Below are positions 35,796 to 43,849 of a stretch of 64,000 nucleotides of DNA, one piece after another. The position numbers and the translations under genes were made by a program. The stretch's first letter is position 1. Each line of letters opens with the position of its first letter. This stretch comes from CAYJAY01 sp964370715. Lineage in GTDB: Bacteria; Bacillota; Clostridia; Oscillospirales; Ruminococcaceae. The DNA lies in the NCBI GenBank assembly GCA_964370715.1, contig CAYJKJ010000003.1:104364-168363 (forward strand). Direction: 5' to 3'. The notes under the pieces were generated by a model. It was not told the DNA's origin and did no database searches. It worked only from the letters and a program-made list of their open reading frames with translations.

Positions 35796-37067
35796 TTAGT
35801 TTCTCTGTTTATTTTTCAAAACTTCAACAAGCCGTATAACCACACCTTCAAAACCGAGATATATTAATATATACGAAACTTTTCCTTTAAAAGATTGGGT
35901 TTTCGCTAGATTCAATATGCTTTTTTTATTTGAAAATTTATGTCTTATCTCTCTTATTAACTTAATTTTCATGTTGTTTGAAATATTTCCGTCAATAAGC
36001 ATCGAGATAATCATATTAAAATTATAATCTTTTATGCTAGCTTGTTGTTGTTCTAATATGTTCACAGCACCCATAATCATTTGATATTTTTGCTTATCAT
36101 CTATTTTAGCTTCTAAGTAAACGTATATCTCATCAGCTAAATGTTCAATTCGTTCTTGTATAGTAGCCAGCTTAAACAATCTATTGGATATTTCAACTTT
36201 TTCATCAAAATTCAAATCTGACAAAAAAGCACCTGTCAATAGATGTATCACACCCTTAAACCTGTAGTTTCCACATACATATTGATTAGAAAACGCCTTC
36301 GCTTCACGTCCCTGCTTATGTGCAAATTTTACTATTTCAGAAAGCTTCAATTCTTCTTGTTCAACTATTTTCATGTCAAAACGCCGAGTGGTAGAACCGG
36401 TGTTGTCTCTTCTGTAGTTATAGCCTTGATAATCTCTTAACGTCTTAACACTTTCACAGAAATGAAGAACACGAAGATTTAATTCGGTGTCTTCACCCAT
36501 TAGAAGTTGCGGATTTAAATCTCGAACTACCTCTAAAAGCAGTTTTGTTTTATATATTTTTGAAACGCGGCTGTTTCCGAAAACATCATGATAATATCCA
36601 TTAATCTCGTAAAAAGGAATAAGAATTTCTTCTTCTATTTCAGTTTTATTAAAACATCTAGTTGTTTCTAATAAAAAATGAAACTCAACTTCACCGTCGA
36701 CCATAGTTTTCCAACCCGAAGACACGCAATCCGCTTTGCTTTCGATGATTTCGTTGTAATGCACTTCGACATAATCGGGTTCGACCCAGTCATCGCTATC
36801 GCAAAACATTATAAATTCTCCGGTTGTAGCACCAACTCCCGACATCACAGCTCCGTTAGTGCCTATGTTTAATTCATGTTTAATCAAAACTATCCGTTCA
36901 TCATCTCTTGCATATCGTTCGCAAATTTCAACGCTATTATCAGAACTTTTATCATCTATTAAAATTATTTCTATGTCGGAAAACGTTTGACCTACTAGAG
37001 AATCAAGGCAGGTTTTTAAATATTTTTCAACATTATAAACCGGAACTATAACCGAAACTTTCGCCAT
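35796..37067 (-). CDS. GT2 glycosyltransferase, array member 11
   Basis: 423 residues, the longest member: VSVIVPVYNVEKYLKTCL, IDDKSSDNS, FCDSDDWVE and MGEDTELNLRV. Its last 34 residues or so (AKTQSFKGKVSYILIYLGFE onward) are almost the same as those of member 12, and the underlying DNA is nearly identical over about 90 bp, while the preceding parts of the two genes differ strongly. This points to copying of the 3' end between neighbours. Confidence 0.87.
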   Translation of the reverse strand: MAKVSVIVPVYNVEKYLKTCLDSLVGQTFSDIEIILIDDKSSDNSVEICERYARDDERIVLIKHELNIGTNGAVMSGVGATTGEFIMFCDSDDWVEPDYVEVHYNEIIESKADCVSSGWKTMVDGEVEFHFLLETTRCFNKTEIEEEILIPFYEINGYYHDVFGNSRVSKIYKTKLLLEVVRDLNPQLLMGEDTELNLRVLHFCESVKTLRDYQGYNYRRDNTGSTTRRFDMKIVEQEELKLSEIVKFAHKQGREAKAFSNQYVCGNYRFKGVIHLLTGAFLSDLNFDEKVEISNRLFKLATIQERIEHLADEIYVYLEAKIDDKQKYQMIMGAVNILEQQQASIKDYNFNMIISMLIDGNISNNMKIKLIREIRHKFSNKKSILNLAKTQSFKGKVSYILIYLGFEGVVIRLVEVLKNKQRN

Positions 37068-37095
37068 TATCCTTTTTTCTCCTTTTGTTTTTTCC

Positions 37096-38109
37096 TTATT
37101 TCTTTTTCAAAACTTCAACAAGCCGTATAACCACGCCTTCAAAACCGAGATATATTAATATATACGAAACTTTTCCTTTAAAAGGTTGGTTTTTCGAAAA
37201 ATCTAAAATATATCTTTTATCTTTAATCATCGATTTAAGCTGTCTAACCGTTTGTATCTTTTGGGTTGTTTCTAGTTCACTTTCGATACAAAAATGCATA
37301 AGCATCGCTATATGTCGCTTACGTTCGTCTTCAAGAGCTTTTCCCTGTCGCCCATTTTGTTTAGCTGTTTTTTCAAGCTCGTCCATCATCCCAATCGTTT
37401 TAGCAACAAGTTTTTCACCGAAGCTTTTTGTAGCAGAGCTTTCGTTATATCTATAAAAATAATTCAGTTCATTTTGCATAACTACCGCTTTTTTGCTAAT
37501 CGCCAACGCTTCGAGATTAAGAAAAAGATCCTCCCCCATAGCGATGTCGGGCGACAACTTATGTGTTATCTTTTTTAAAATCTCTGATTTATATATCTTG
37601 TTCCATCGGCAGTTGTCAAATGGGGCTATCGATGCATTTTGCTCGAAAAATGGTTGAAGTATCTTTTTTTCGATATCTTGCTCAAATACCTGTTCTGTTT
37701 TTGAAAAAAACGTTCTTCTAGTCTCGGTTTTAGACACCTCGCTAAAACCACATTGAACTATATCGGCATCATGTTGTTTCGCTTTGTTATAAAGCGTTTC
37801 AAACATCGTCTCGCTAACGTAATCATCGCTATCTACAAACCCGATATATTCCCCCGTCGCTTTTTTTATACCATCGATAACGGCGGCGGCAACTCCTTGG
37901 TTTTGCTTGTTGATAACAACTATTCTTTGGTCGCTGTTTGCTAGCTCTTCGCAGATGTCAAAAGCTCCGTTTGGGCTTCCGTCGTTAACCAATATAACCT
38001 CAATTTCACAAAGCGTTCCCGTTAAAACCGATTGAACGCATTGTTTAACAAACTGTTCTGTTTTGTATATCGGTATAACAACCGAAACTTTTGGCTTTTG
38101 TCGTTGCAT
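37096..38109 (-). CDS. GT2 glycosyltransferase, array member 12, short form
   Basis: 337 residues. The GT-A core is the most diverged: VSVVIPIYKTEQFVKQCVQS, VNDGSPNGA, FVDSDDYVS and MGEDLFLNLEA. The variable middle region is much reduced, yet the ending FKGKVSYILIYLGFEGVVIR is nearly identical to member 11. The protein thus looks like a different GT2 lineage that has received the array's standard C-terminus. It is the first of the twelve GT2 genes to be transcribed. Confidence 0.87.
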   Translation of the reverse strand: MQRQKPKVSVVIPIYKTEQFVKQCVQSVLTGTLCEIEVILVNDGSPNGAFDICEELANSDQRIVVINKQNQGVAAAVIDGIKKATGEYIGFVDSDDYVSETMFETLYNKAKQHDADIVQCGFSEVSKTETRRTFFSKTEQVFEQDIEKKILQPFFEQNASIAPFDNCRWNKIYKSEILKKITHKLSPDIAMGEDLFLNLEALAISKKAVVMQNELNYFYRYNESSATKSFGEKLVAKTIGMMDELEKTAKQNGRQGKALEDERKRHIAMLMHFCIESELETTQKIQTVRQLKSMIKDKRYILDFSKNQPFKGKVSYILIYLGFEGVVIRLVEVLKKK

Positions 38110-38119
38110 AAAAATTATC

Positions 38120-39367
38120 CTATTCGCCTTTAAAAAATCTTTCGCTCATTATGTCAACCGCATTGTCGGTAGTGTGTTCATAAAATGTTTTTTCAACCGT
38201 TTTATAACTCTCGTTTTTCCCTTTGTTCTCTAATATGAAATCGACCGCTTGTTTAACCGTCTTCTCTGTAACTTTATCTTTTTCATAGATCGTTTTGGAA
38301 AGCGAATACTTTTCAAAATACAAAAGCGACGGATCGTCGTCTATCTTGCAAAAGTTCAATATAGGTTTTCCCGAAGAGATGTATTCCAAAATCTTGCTCG
38401 TTAGTTGGTTGTTGATCTCGTTTCCGATGTTTAGCAAAATATCGGCACCGTTCATGTATGCATACGCAGTGTCTAGCGGAACGCTTCCCGTCAACACCAA
38501 TCTATCCCCAAAAACTTTTTTATAGCTATCAAAAAATCCTTTTGGGAAATTGTCGTAGCCCCCACCAACAAACGTAAGCTTTATATTTTCGTCTTTAATC
38601 TCTTTAAATAAATCAAGCAAAAAATCCGGTCTTCTTATGTTCCAATATAGATTGCCGACAAAAACGCAGTTGATATCTTGTTTTTGTTGATGCGCCCTGA
38701 CTGGCGGTTGGTCGTTTTGAACTACTCCCGGAAGCGGAACGACCCTTATTTTTCCCTTAAATCTCTCGAACGGTTCTCCCTCATAATCCTCGATCATCGG
38801 GATAGAAATAAATATATCATCAAGATTTTCATATAGCTTTGTTTCGATCGCTATATCTTTTTTTGAGTTAAAATATCTACTCTTGGTGTATGGGTCGCAA
38901 AGATAAGCCGCTTTTTTTGCCGAAATCTTCGCCTCGCTTAACGCAAACCCTGCTTCAAAAGGAGCGCTTGCCGCAACGACATAATCATAATTGTTTTTGC
39001 CGCAAAGCCGCTCGATCTCCTGTTTAAGCATCGCCGTTTCGGGGGATTTTTTCAACACAAGAAATCTAAATGCATCGATAGCAAGCGTTGGTTTTAAAAG
39101 CATTTTTAAAATAATCTGTAATCTACTATCTCCTTTGTTTAACCCCTCCGATATAAACTTATACATATCTGCTTGGTTTTTGCAATATGCGTTATAAAGC
39201 GTTGTTCCGTCGGTCGTTGCTTTTTCGCTTTGTTCGTCATACAAAAGATCCAGTATGTCGCAACTATGCCCTCTTTTGGAAAACTCGCTCGCAACCCTTC
39301 TTAGAAGCGTTGCCGTTGCGGCATTTACCCCTGCGCTTGCGCTGTCGATAACAAAAAGAAACTTCAT
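38120..39367 (-). CDS. GT-B fold glycosyltransferase (GT4-like)
   Basis: 415 residues. The N-terminal Rossmann-like domain has FLFVIDSASAGVNAATATLL and a YVVAASAPFEAGFALSEAK segment. The C-terminal donor domain shows CVFVGNLYWNIRRPDFLLDL, FVGGGYDNFPKGFF, LTGSVPLDTAYAYMNGADIL and KILEYISSGKPILNF, as in GT4-type transferases. It lies between the epimerase and the GT2 array and is clearly co-transcribed. The sugar is unknown. Lengths and motifs are intact. Confidence 0.78.
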   Translation of the reverse strand: MKFLFVIDSASAGVNAATATLLRRVASEFSKRGHSCDILDLLYDEQSEKATTDGTTLYNAYCKNQADMYKFISEGLNKGDSRLQIILKMLLKPTLAIDAFRFLVLKKSPETAMLKQEIERLCGKNNYDYVVAASAPFEAGFALSEAKISAKKAAYLCDPYTKSRYFNSKKDIAIETKLYENLDDIFISIPMIEDYEGEPFERFKGKIRVVPLPGVVQNDQPPVRAHQQKQDINCVFVGNLYWNIRRPDFLLDLFKEIKDENIKLTFVGGGYDNFPKGFFDSYKKVFGDRLVLTGSVPLDTAYAYMNGADILLNIGNEINNQLTSKILEYISSGKPILNFCKIDDDPSLLYFEKYSLSKTIYEKDKVTEKTVKQAVDFILENKGKNESYKTVEKTFYEHTTDNAVDIMSERFFKGE

Positions 39368-39467
39368 ATCCCACCTGTTTAAAAAATTTATAACGTTACA
39401 CGATTGTTTTCAGTCTCAACGCTTTTAATCTTCTTTACTGAATCCAAAAAAATCTTTCAACCTTAAA

Positions 39468-40391
39468 TCACATTTTCGGTTGACTAAAAAACCAGTCAAG
39501 GTAATCCGCTAGCCCTTGTTCAAGTTGAACGGTTGGCGAAAAATCGAGTTCGACCTTTGCTTTATCGATGTTAGCTTTGCAATGCAAAACATCGGCAGGG
39601 CGTTTTTCGAGATATTCTATCTCAACTTGTTTTTTGCTCATCTCGTTCATCATGTTCGCTAGGGTGTTAATCGTTATGCTGTCCCCCGAACCCACGTTAT
39701 AAACCCCGCTTTTTTGAGCTTTTGCAGCCAAAAGATTTGCTTTTGCAACATCTATAACGTTTAGAAAATCCCTTGTTTGAAGCCCGTCGCCATATATACC
39801 TATCTTTTGATTTTCCATAATACGTTTCGCAAATATCGGGATAACGTTTCCGTATAGGTCGAAGCGTTGGTTTAACCCATAGACGTTAAAATATCTCAAA
39901 CAAACCCCAACTATATCATAAATTCCGGCATACGCCAGTATCATCTTTTCCGCCGAAAGCTTTGAAACTCCATATGGGCTATCTGCGTTTTGGGGGTGGT
40001 CTTCGTCGATTGTCGGGGTTATGAGTTCTCCGAATATCGCCGCCGAAGAGGAATAGACAATCTTTTTTACCCCTTGTTTTCTCATACCCTCCAAGATGTT
40101 AACCGTTCCGATTAAATTAACCTCGCTATCCAATGCCGGTTCATCAAGAGATTTTTGGCGCCCAACCGATGCCGCAAGATGGAAAACAACATCAACACCT
40201 TCAAGCGCTTTTTCAACAGCTTGTTTGTCGGTTATATCCCCTTTGATAAATTCAATATTAAGTCCGTTTAAATTTTCGAGATATCCTGAAGAAAGGTTGT
40301 CGATAATCGTTACACTGTCGCCTTGTTCGATAAGTTGTTTTGTTATGTTTGAACCGATAAAACCGGCTCCACCCGTCACTAATGCTTTCAT
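39468..40391 (-). CDS. NAD-dependent NDP-sugar epimerase/dehydratase
   Basis: This 307-residue extended short-chain dehydrogenase has the NAD loop ALVTGGAGFIGSNIT (GxxGxxG, residues 5-14), the catalytic Tyr-Lys pair in SPYGVSKLSAEK (about Y139/K143) and the substrate segment VCLRYFNVYG. The family includes UDP-glucose/UDP-GlcNAc 4-epimerases, which supply UDP-Gal or UDP-GalNAc. Its position among glycosyltransferase genes suggests it makes the donor for the array. GalE or WbpP-like activity is the best guess; a dehydratase is less likely. Confidence 0.85.
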   Translation of the reverse strand: MKALVTGGAGFIGSNITKQLIEQGDSVTIIDNLSSGYLENLNGLNIEFIKGDITDKQAVEKALEGVDVVFHLAASVGRQKSLDEPALDSEVNLIGTVNILEGMRKQGVKKIVYSSSAAIFGELITPTIDEDHPQNADSPYGVSKLSAEKMILAYAGIYDIVGVCLRYFNVYGLNQRFDLYGNVIPIFAKRIMENQKIGIYGDGLQTRDFLNVIDVAKANLLAAKAQKSGVYNVGSGDSITINTLANMMNEMSKKQVEIEYLEKRPADVLHCKANIDKAKVELDFSPTVQLEQGLADYLDWFFSQPKM

Positions 40392-40414
40392 TTATTTAAT
40401 TCCTTTTCATTTGT

Positions 40415-41761
40415 TTATCTTTTAAAAAACATAGACCAAGCTATTTTAAACGTTGTTTTAAGCCCTTTTGTTTTAAGCGCATACATTCCGTTGGTAAAAA
40501 GATCGTTGATCTTAACAAAAGGATTTTTCCTAAGATTTTTTGCGTCGGCACAGATTTTGTTGTATTCCTGCGACAGCGCTATAACATCTTGTTTTGAAAA
40601 TGTCATATCGGATTGGAACTGCGATATTTGTTGTTTGAACTGCTCGCTATTAGAGTTAATAGCGGTTTCGATTAATCGTTTCCATCTTTCGGTTATGCTA
40701 TTATGCGAAAACTTTTCCGCCGTTGCAATTGAATTTTTCCGAAACTCTTCCATCGTTTTGTTATCGGTCAATAGTTTAACGGCGTTTTGAGCGATACCCT
40801 CGACATCTGTTCTGTCGTTAATATATCCGTTTTCGCCGTCTTTGATTATATCATCAAGCCCCGCTATTCTCGCTATTATAGATGGAACTGCATGGGCATG
40901 AGCTTCAAGCAACACCATCGGAAACCCCTCTGATTCGGATGTTAGCAAAAACAAATCCGCCGTTTCGTAGTATTGCTTAACGTCTTTTGTTTTTTCTATC
41001 TTTATAACCGACCGTTCCGATATGCCGTGTTTTTTTAACATTTCGTTAATGCTTTCGGTTTTCCCCGTCTGTTTAATCTCAATCTTTTGATCAAAATTCT
41101 CTGCGCCAACAAGGGTAAGAGTAGCTTCGGGAACGGATTGCAAAACCTTTGCGAAAACCTCAATTATAACATCTATTCGTTTAATCGGGCTGCAAAGCCT
41201 TCCGATAGCGGCGATGTTTTTGCCAAACGGTTTTTGTTGCAGTTGCTCCGTCGAAAGCGGTTCAAACGTCGCCATATTTGGCATAATTATTCCGTTGTCG
41301 TTAAAGCATCTATATGCCTTTTCGCTAAACGTTGTTAAAAACGACACCGCCATAACATCTTTTAAATCATTAAGGCGATCAATCCCATAGTTGTAATAGG
41401 GGTTGTCAAAAGGATAAAAATAATATTCATGGTTCATAACAACAACTTTGATATCTTCTTTTATCATTCTTTTATACCACGACAACAACGGCGGAGCTAT
41501 TCCGCTTTGTCCCAAAACAAGCTTTATGTTGTTTTGTTTTATATAATCAATCAAAAATTGTTCGGGATCTTTTTTGTCGGCAACCGAAAAAATCTCGACT
41601 TCGTCCGACAGATAAAACCCCGGATTTCCGATTTCAAATAAAACAGCAATAGAAACCGAATAGTCCTTTACAAGCTCGTTGCTTATGTTGCAAAGAACCT
41701 TTTCAACCCCTCCGGTTATCCATGAAATATTTATAATTAAGATAGAAGGCTTTTGTTTCAT
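40415..41761 (-). CDS. GT4 glycosyltransferase
   Basis: This 448-residue GT-B enzyme opens with ILIINISWITGGVEKVLCNI (Gly-rich acceptor loop). The donor side has AAIGRLCSPIKRIDVIIEVF, and ADLFLLTSESEGFPMVLLEA is the E-x7-E signature region. About 80 residues follow, predicted helical, with a basic C-terminus (KIAWSMFFKR). It is the first gene of the long operon, transcribed from a promoter at 41832-41860. Confidence 0.87.
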   Translation of the reverse strand: MKQKPSILIINISWITGGVEKVLCNISNELVKDYSVSIAVLFEIGNPGFYLSDEVEIFSVADKKDPEQFLIDYIKQNNIKLVLGQSGIAPPLLSWYKRMIKEDIKVVVMNHEYYFYPFDNPYYNYGIDRLNDLKDVMAVSFLTTFSEKAYRCFNDNGIIMPNMATFEPLSTEQLQQKPFGKNIAAIGRLCSPIKRIDVIIEVFAKVLQSVPEATLTLVGAENFDQKIEIKQTGKTESINEMLKKHGISERSVIKIEKTKDVKQYYETADLFLLTSESEGFPMVLLEAHAHAVPSIIARIAGLDDIIKDGENGYINDRTDVEGIAQNAVKLLTDNKTMEEFRKNSIATAEKFSHNSITERWKRLIETAINSNSEQFKQQISQFQSDMTFSKQDVIALSQEYNKICADAKNLRKNPFVKINDLFTNGMYALKTKGLKTTFKIAWSMFFKR

Positions 41762-41831
41762 ATAGTTTTTCGTTTCTTTTCATTAAGATGTAATTATTAT
41801 AAAATAAAATTATAACCTTTATAGCTTTATT

Positions 41832-41860
41832 ATTATACAGCAATTTGTTTGCATTTACAA
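41832..41860 (-). promoter_or_regulatory. Promoter of the glycosyltransferase operon
   Basis: On the minus strand TTGTAA (41855-41860) and TATAAT (41832-41837) are exactly 17 bp apart, about 70 bp before the GT4 start. I see no other good promoter before any of the following fifteen same-strand genes, though I did not score every short spacer. Confidence 0.65.
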
Positions 41861-42024
41861 CTTTAACAACAATTATTCTAGAACAAACTATGAACCACAC
41901 ATGAACAAATTTTGTATTCGTTCATAACTATTTCGCTACAAATACAACAATCGATATCTCAGTATACCAAAATTAGGCAAAACTTACAAATGTTAGAAAT
42001 ATGTACAAAACCAACATCGATTTA

Positions 42025-42033
42025 TGGTATAAT
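42025..42033 (+). promoter_or_regulatory. Extended -10 promoter of the TVP38/HD gene pair
   Basis: TGG directly precedes TATAAT (42028-42033). No good -35 is present, which is common for extended -10 promoters. The start would lie about 70 nt before the TVP38 gene. Confidence 0.55.
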
Positions 42034-42111
42034 ACCTACAACAACATTTTTTTCTGTTGATAAATCAAAAATTAATATCTAGCTGTTTTTCGAGGTTAAT
42101 AAATAAATTAA

Positions 42112-42771
42112 ATGATTTCTCAAAACTTAACAAAACCCAAGCTTTCAAAGCCTAAGCTTACAAAACCAAAATCGTTTTCTCGATTTGGTTTGCGAGGCGC
42201 TTTATCAGTTATCTCGATAGTTTTAACCGCCGGGATAGTCGCCATTTCTTTATATGGCTATTTCGCCGGTTGGTTCAACTCGATTTCCGACCTTCAAGAG
42301 TTTATCTCATCGTTCGGAATGTTTGCGCCTGTGCTGTTTATATTTTCTCAGGTTATCCAAGTTGTTGTTCCCGTTATTCCAAACCCTGTTTTGTGCGTTA
42401 CCGGCGTTGCGATGTTTGGCCCTGTTTTCGGTTTTATATACAACTACATCGGTATATGCATAGGCTCGATGGTGTCGTTTTATATCGCAAGGCTAGCGGG
42501 TCCTAAAATTTTGCCAAAACTTTTTTCAGAAAAATTAATCTACCGCTATTCTAGCTGGGTAACCAAGAAAAACAACGTTCTTTTGCCGTTGCTTGCGGTC
42601 GCTATCTCGCTTCCGATTATGCCGGATGATTTTATCTGTTATCTTGCCGGAACAACCAAAATTAAAGCAAAACATTTTACATTTATAATCCTTTTTGGCA
42701 GAACGATAACGATTTCATTATACAGCATCTTCTTCCATTATTTCTACAATCAGCTAACACTTAACATCTAA
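42112..42771 (+). CDS. TVP38/TMEM64 (DedA-like) membrane protein
   Basis: This 219-residue integral membrane protein has about five to six hydrophobic segments. The family signature is around VTGVAMFGPVFGFIYNYIG, GSMVSFYIARLAG and ISLPIMPDDFICYLAGTTKI. These proteins of the VTT/SNARE-associated group are linked to lipid scrambling or carrier recycling. The N-terminal 20 residues contain a repeated KPKL/KPK unit (TKPKLSKPKLTKPK), a basic cytoplasmic tail not typical of the family. It shares a transcript with the HD-domain gene 16 bp downstream. Confidence 0.82.
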   Translation: MISQNLTKPKLSKPKLTKPKSFSRFGLRGALSVISIVLTAGIVAISLYGYFAGWFNSISDLQEFISSFGMFAPVLFIFSQVIQVVVPVIPNPVLCVTGVAMFGPVFGFIYNYIGICIGSMVSFYIARLAGPKILPKLFSEKLIYRYSSWVTKKNNVLLPLLAVAISLPIMPDDFICYLAGTTKIKAKHFTFIILFGRTITISLYSIFFHYFYNQLTLNI

Positions 42772-42787
42772 GGAGGCCCCTTTTTTA

Positions 42788-43264
42788 ATGCAAGAATTCT
42801 ACAACGCCATAGGCGATCTTCTCAACAATCAATTTGTCCAAGATTTTAAAGATATGGATCAACACAACGAACAAAACAACCTTTTCGATCATCTCGTCTA
42901 CACATCTTATATTAGCTATGTTGTTTGCAAACGCTTAAAGCTAGATGCTGTTTCCGCCGCAAGAGGCGCTTTGCTACATGATTTCAGATTTAAGCATAGC
43001 AAAGACGACATAAATCAACTAAAATGGTTTTTTGTACATAGCAGTTATTCACATCACCACGCAACAAACCTTTTCAACCTCTCCCCTCTCGAACAGGATA
43101 TAGTTAAAAAACATATGTGGCCGATGACACCGCATCTTTGCCCGAGATATCTTGAATCTTTTGTTGTGTCGTTCGCCGATAAATACTGTGCAGCGGTTGA
43201 GATGTTGGGGCTCTTTAGCAAAACAAAGGTTGCTAAATCAAAGCTAGTTGCTAAATATGCATAA
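42788..43264 (+). CDS. HD-domain phosphohydrolase-like protein
   Basis: 158 residues. The HD signature is split as DHLVYTSYISY, ARGALLHDFRF (the His-Asp pair), HSSYSHHHATNLFN and FADKYCAAVE, as expected for small HD hydrolases in Firmicutes. Such enzymes act on phosphomonoesters or nucleotides, but no specific substrate is known here. A clear GGAGG site precedes the ATG at 42788. A terminator follows. Confidence 0.82.
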   Translation: MQEFYNAIGDLLNNQFVQDFKDMDQHNEQNNLFDHLVYTSYISYVVCKRLKLDAVSAARGALLHDFRFKHSKDDINQLKWFFVHSSYSHHHATNLFNLSPLEQDIVKKHMWPMTPHLCPRYLESFVVSFADKYCAAVEMLGLFSKTKVAKSKLVAKYA

Positions 43265-43281
43265 CAACTAAACGTTACAAA

Positions 43282-43323
43282 ATAAGCATATCAACTCAAA
43301 ATCAGTTGATATGCTTATTTTTT
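43282..43323 (+). terminator. Terminator after the HD-domain gene
   Basis: AAGCATATCAACT and AGTTGATATGCTT form a 13-bp perfect stem followed by ATTTTTTT. Confidence 0.88.
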
Positions 43324-43357
43324 TGACAAAAACCATTGACAATCTCGATTTTTAATC

Positions 43358-43386
43358 TTGACTTTTTCACCATTTTCATGTATAAT
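43358..43386 (+). promoter_or_regulatory. Promoter of the ylxM-ffh operon
   Basis: TTGACT (43358-43363) and TATAAT (43381-43386) are 17 bp apart. A second TTGACA lies just upstream at about 43336. Confidence 0.8.
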
Positions 43387-43441
43387 CACTCATTGTAAAG
43401 CAAAACAACTTTACATATCAAGCAGCGTTTGGAGTGATATT

Positions 43442-43804
43442 ATGCCGAAAGAGATGGAGTTTTCCTTTTTAATCGATGTGTATGCCCCAATGCTAACCGA
43501 AAAACAACGAGAGGTTATCGAGCTTTATTATTATGAAGACCTATCGCTAGCGGAAATAGCCGCTATTAGCGAAATTTCAAGACAGGGAGTTCGAGATTCA
43601 ATCAAAAGAGCGGAAGCTATAATTTTAAATCTTGAACAAAACCTTCGTTTTGGGGAATATATAAAAAACGTTGGGAAAAGCGTTGAAAAATCCCTTGCAT
43701 CAGTTAGAGATATAGAAAGCCTTAACAACAATCTTTTTCATTCTCATGATGTTAATAATGCTATTAAAAAAATAGATAAAACTCTTAATAAACTATTACC
43801 TTAA
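43442..43804 (+). CDS. ylxM: YlxM family helix-turn-helix protein, SRP-associated
   Basis: 120 residues. The N-terminal half is a sigma-region-4-like helix-turn-helix (LTEKQREVIELYYYEDLSLA, then SEISRQGVRDSIKRAE), and the rest is helical. YlxM/p13 proteins are encoded with ffh in Firmicutes and are linked to SRP function. The ATG at 43442 has TTGGAG at the right distance; a longer frame begins upstream but overlaps the promoter. It is followed by ffh after 45 bp. Confidence 0.87.
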   Translation: MPKEMEFSFLIDVYAPMLTEKQREVIELYYYEDLSLAEIAAISEISRQGVRDSIKRAEAIILNLEQNLRFGEYIKNVGKSVEKSLASVRDIESLNNNLFHSHDVNNAIKKIDKTLNKLLP

Positions 43805-43849
43805 CTATATAAACTATACTCGAAATTTATAAAGAAAGAAGATATTAAA

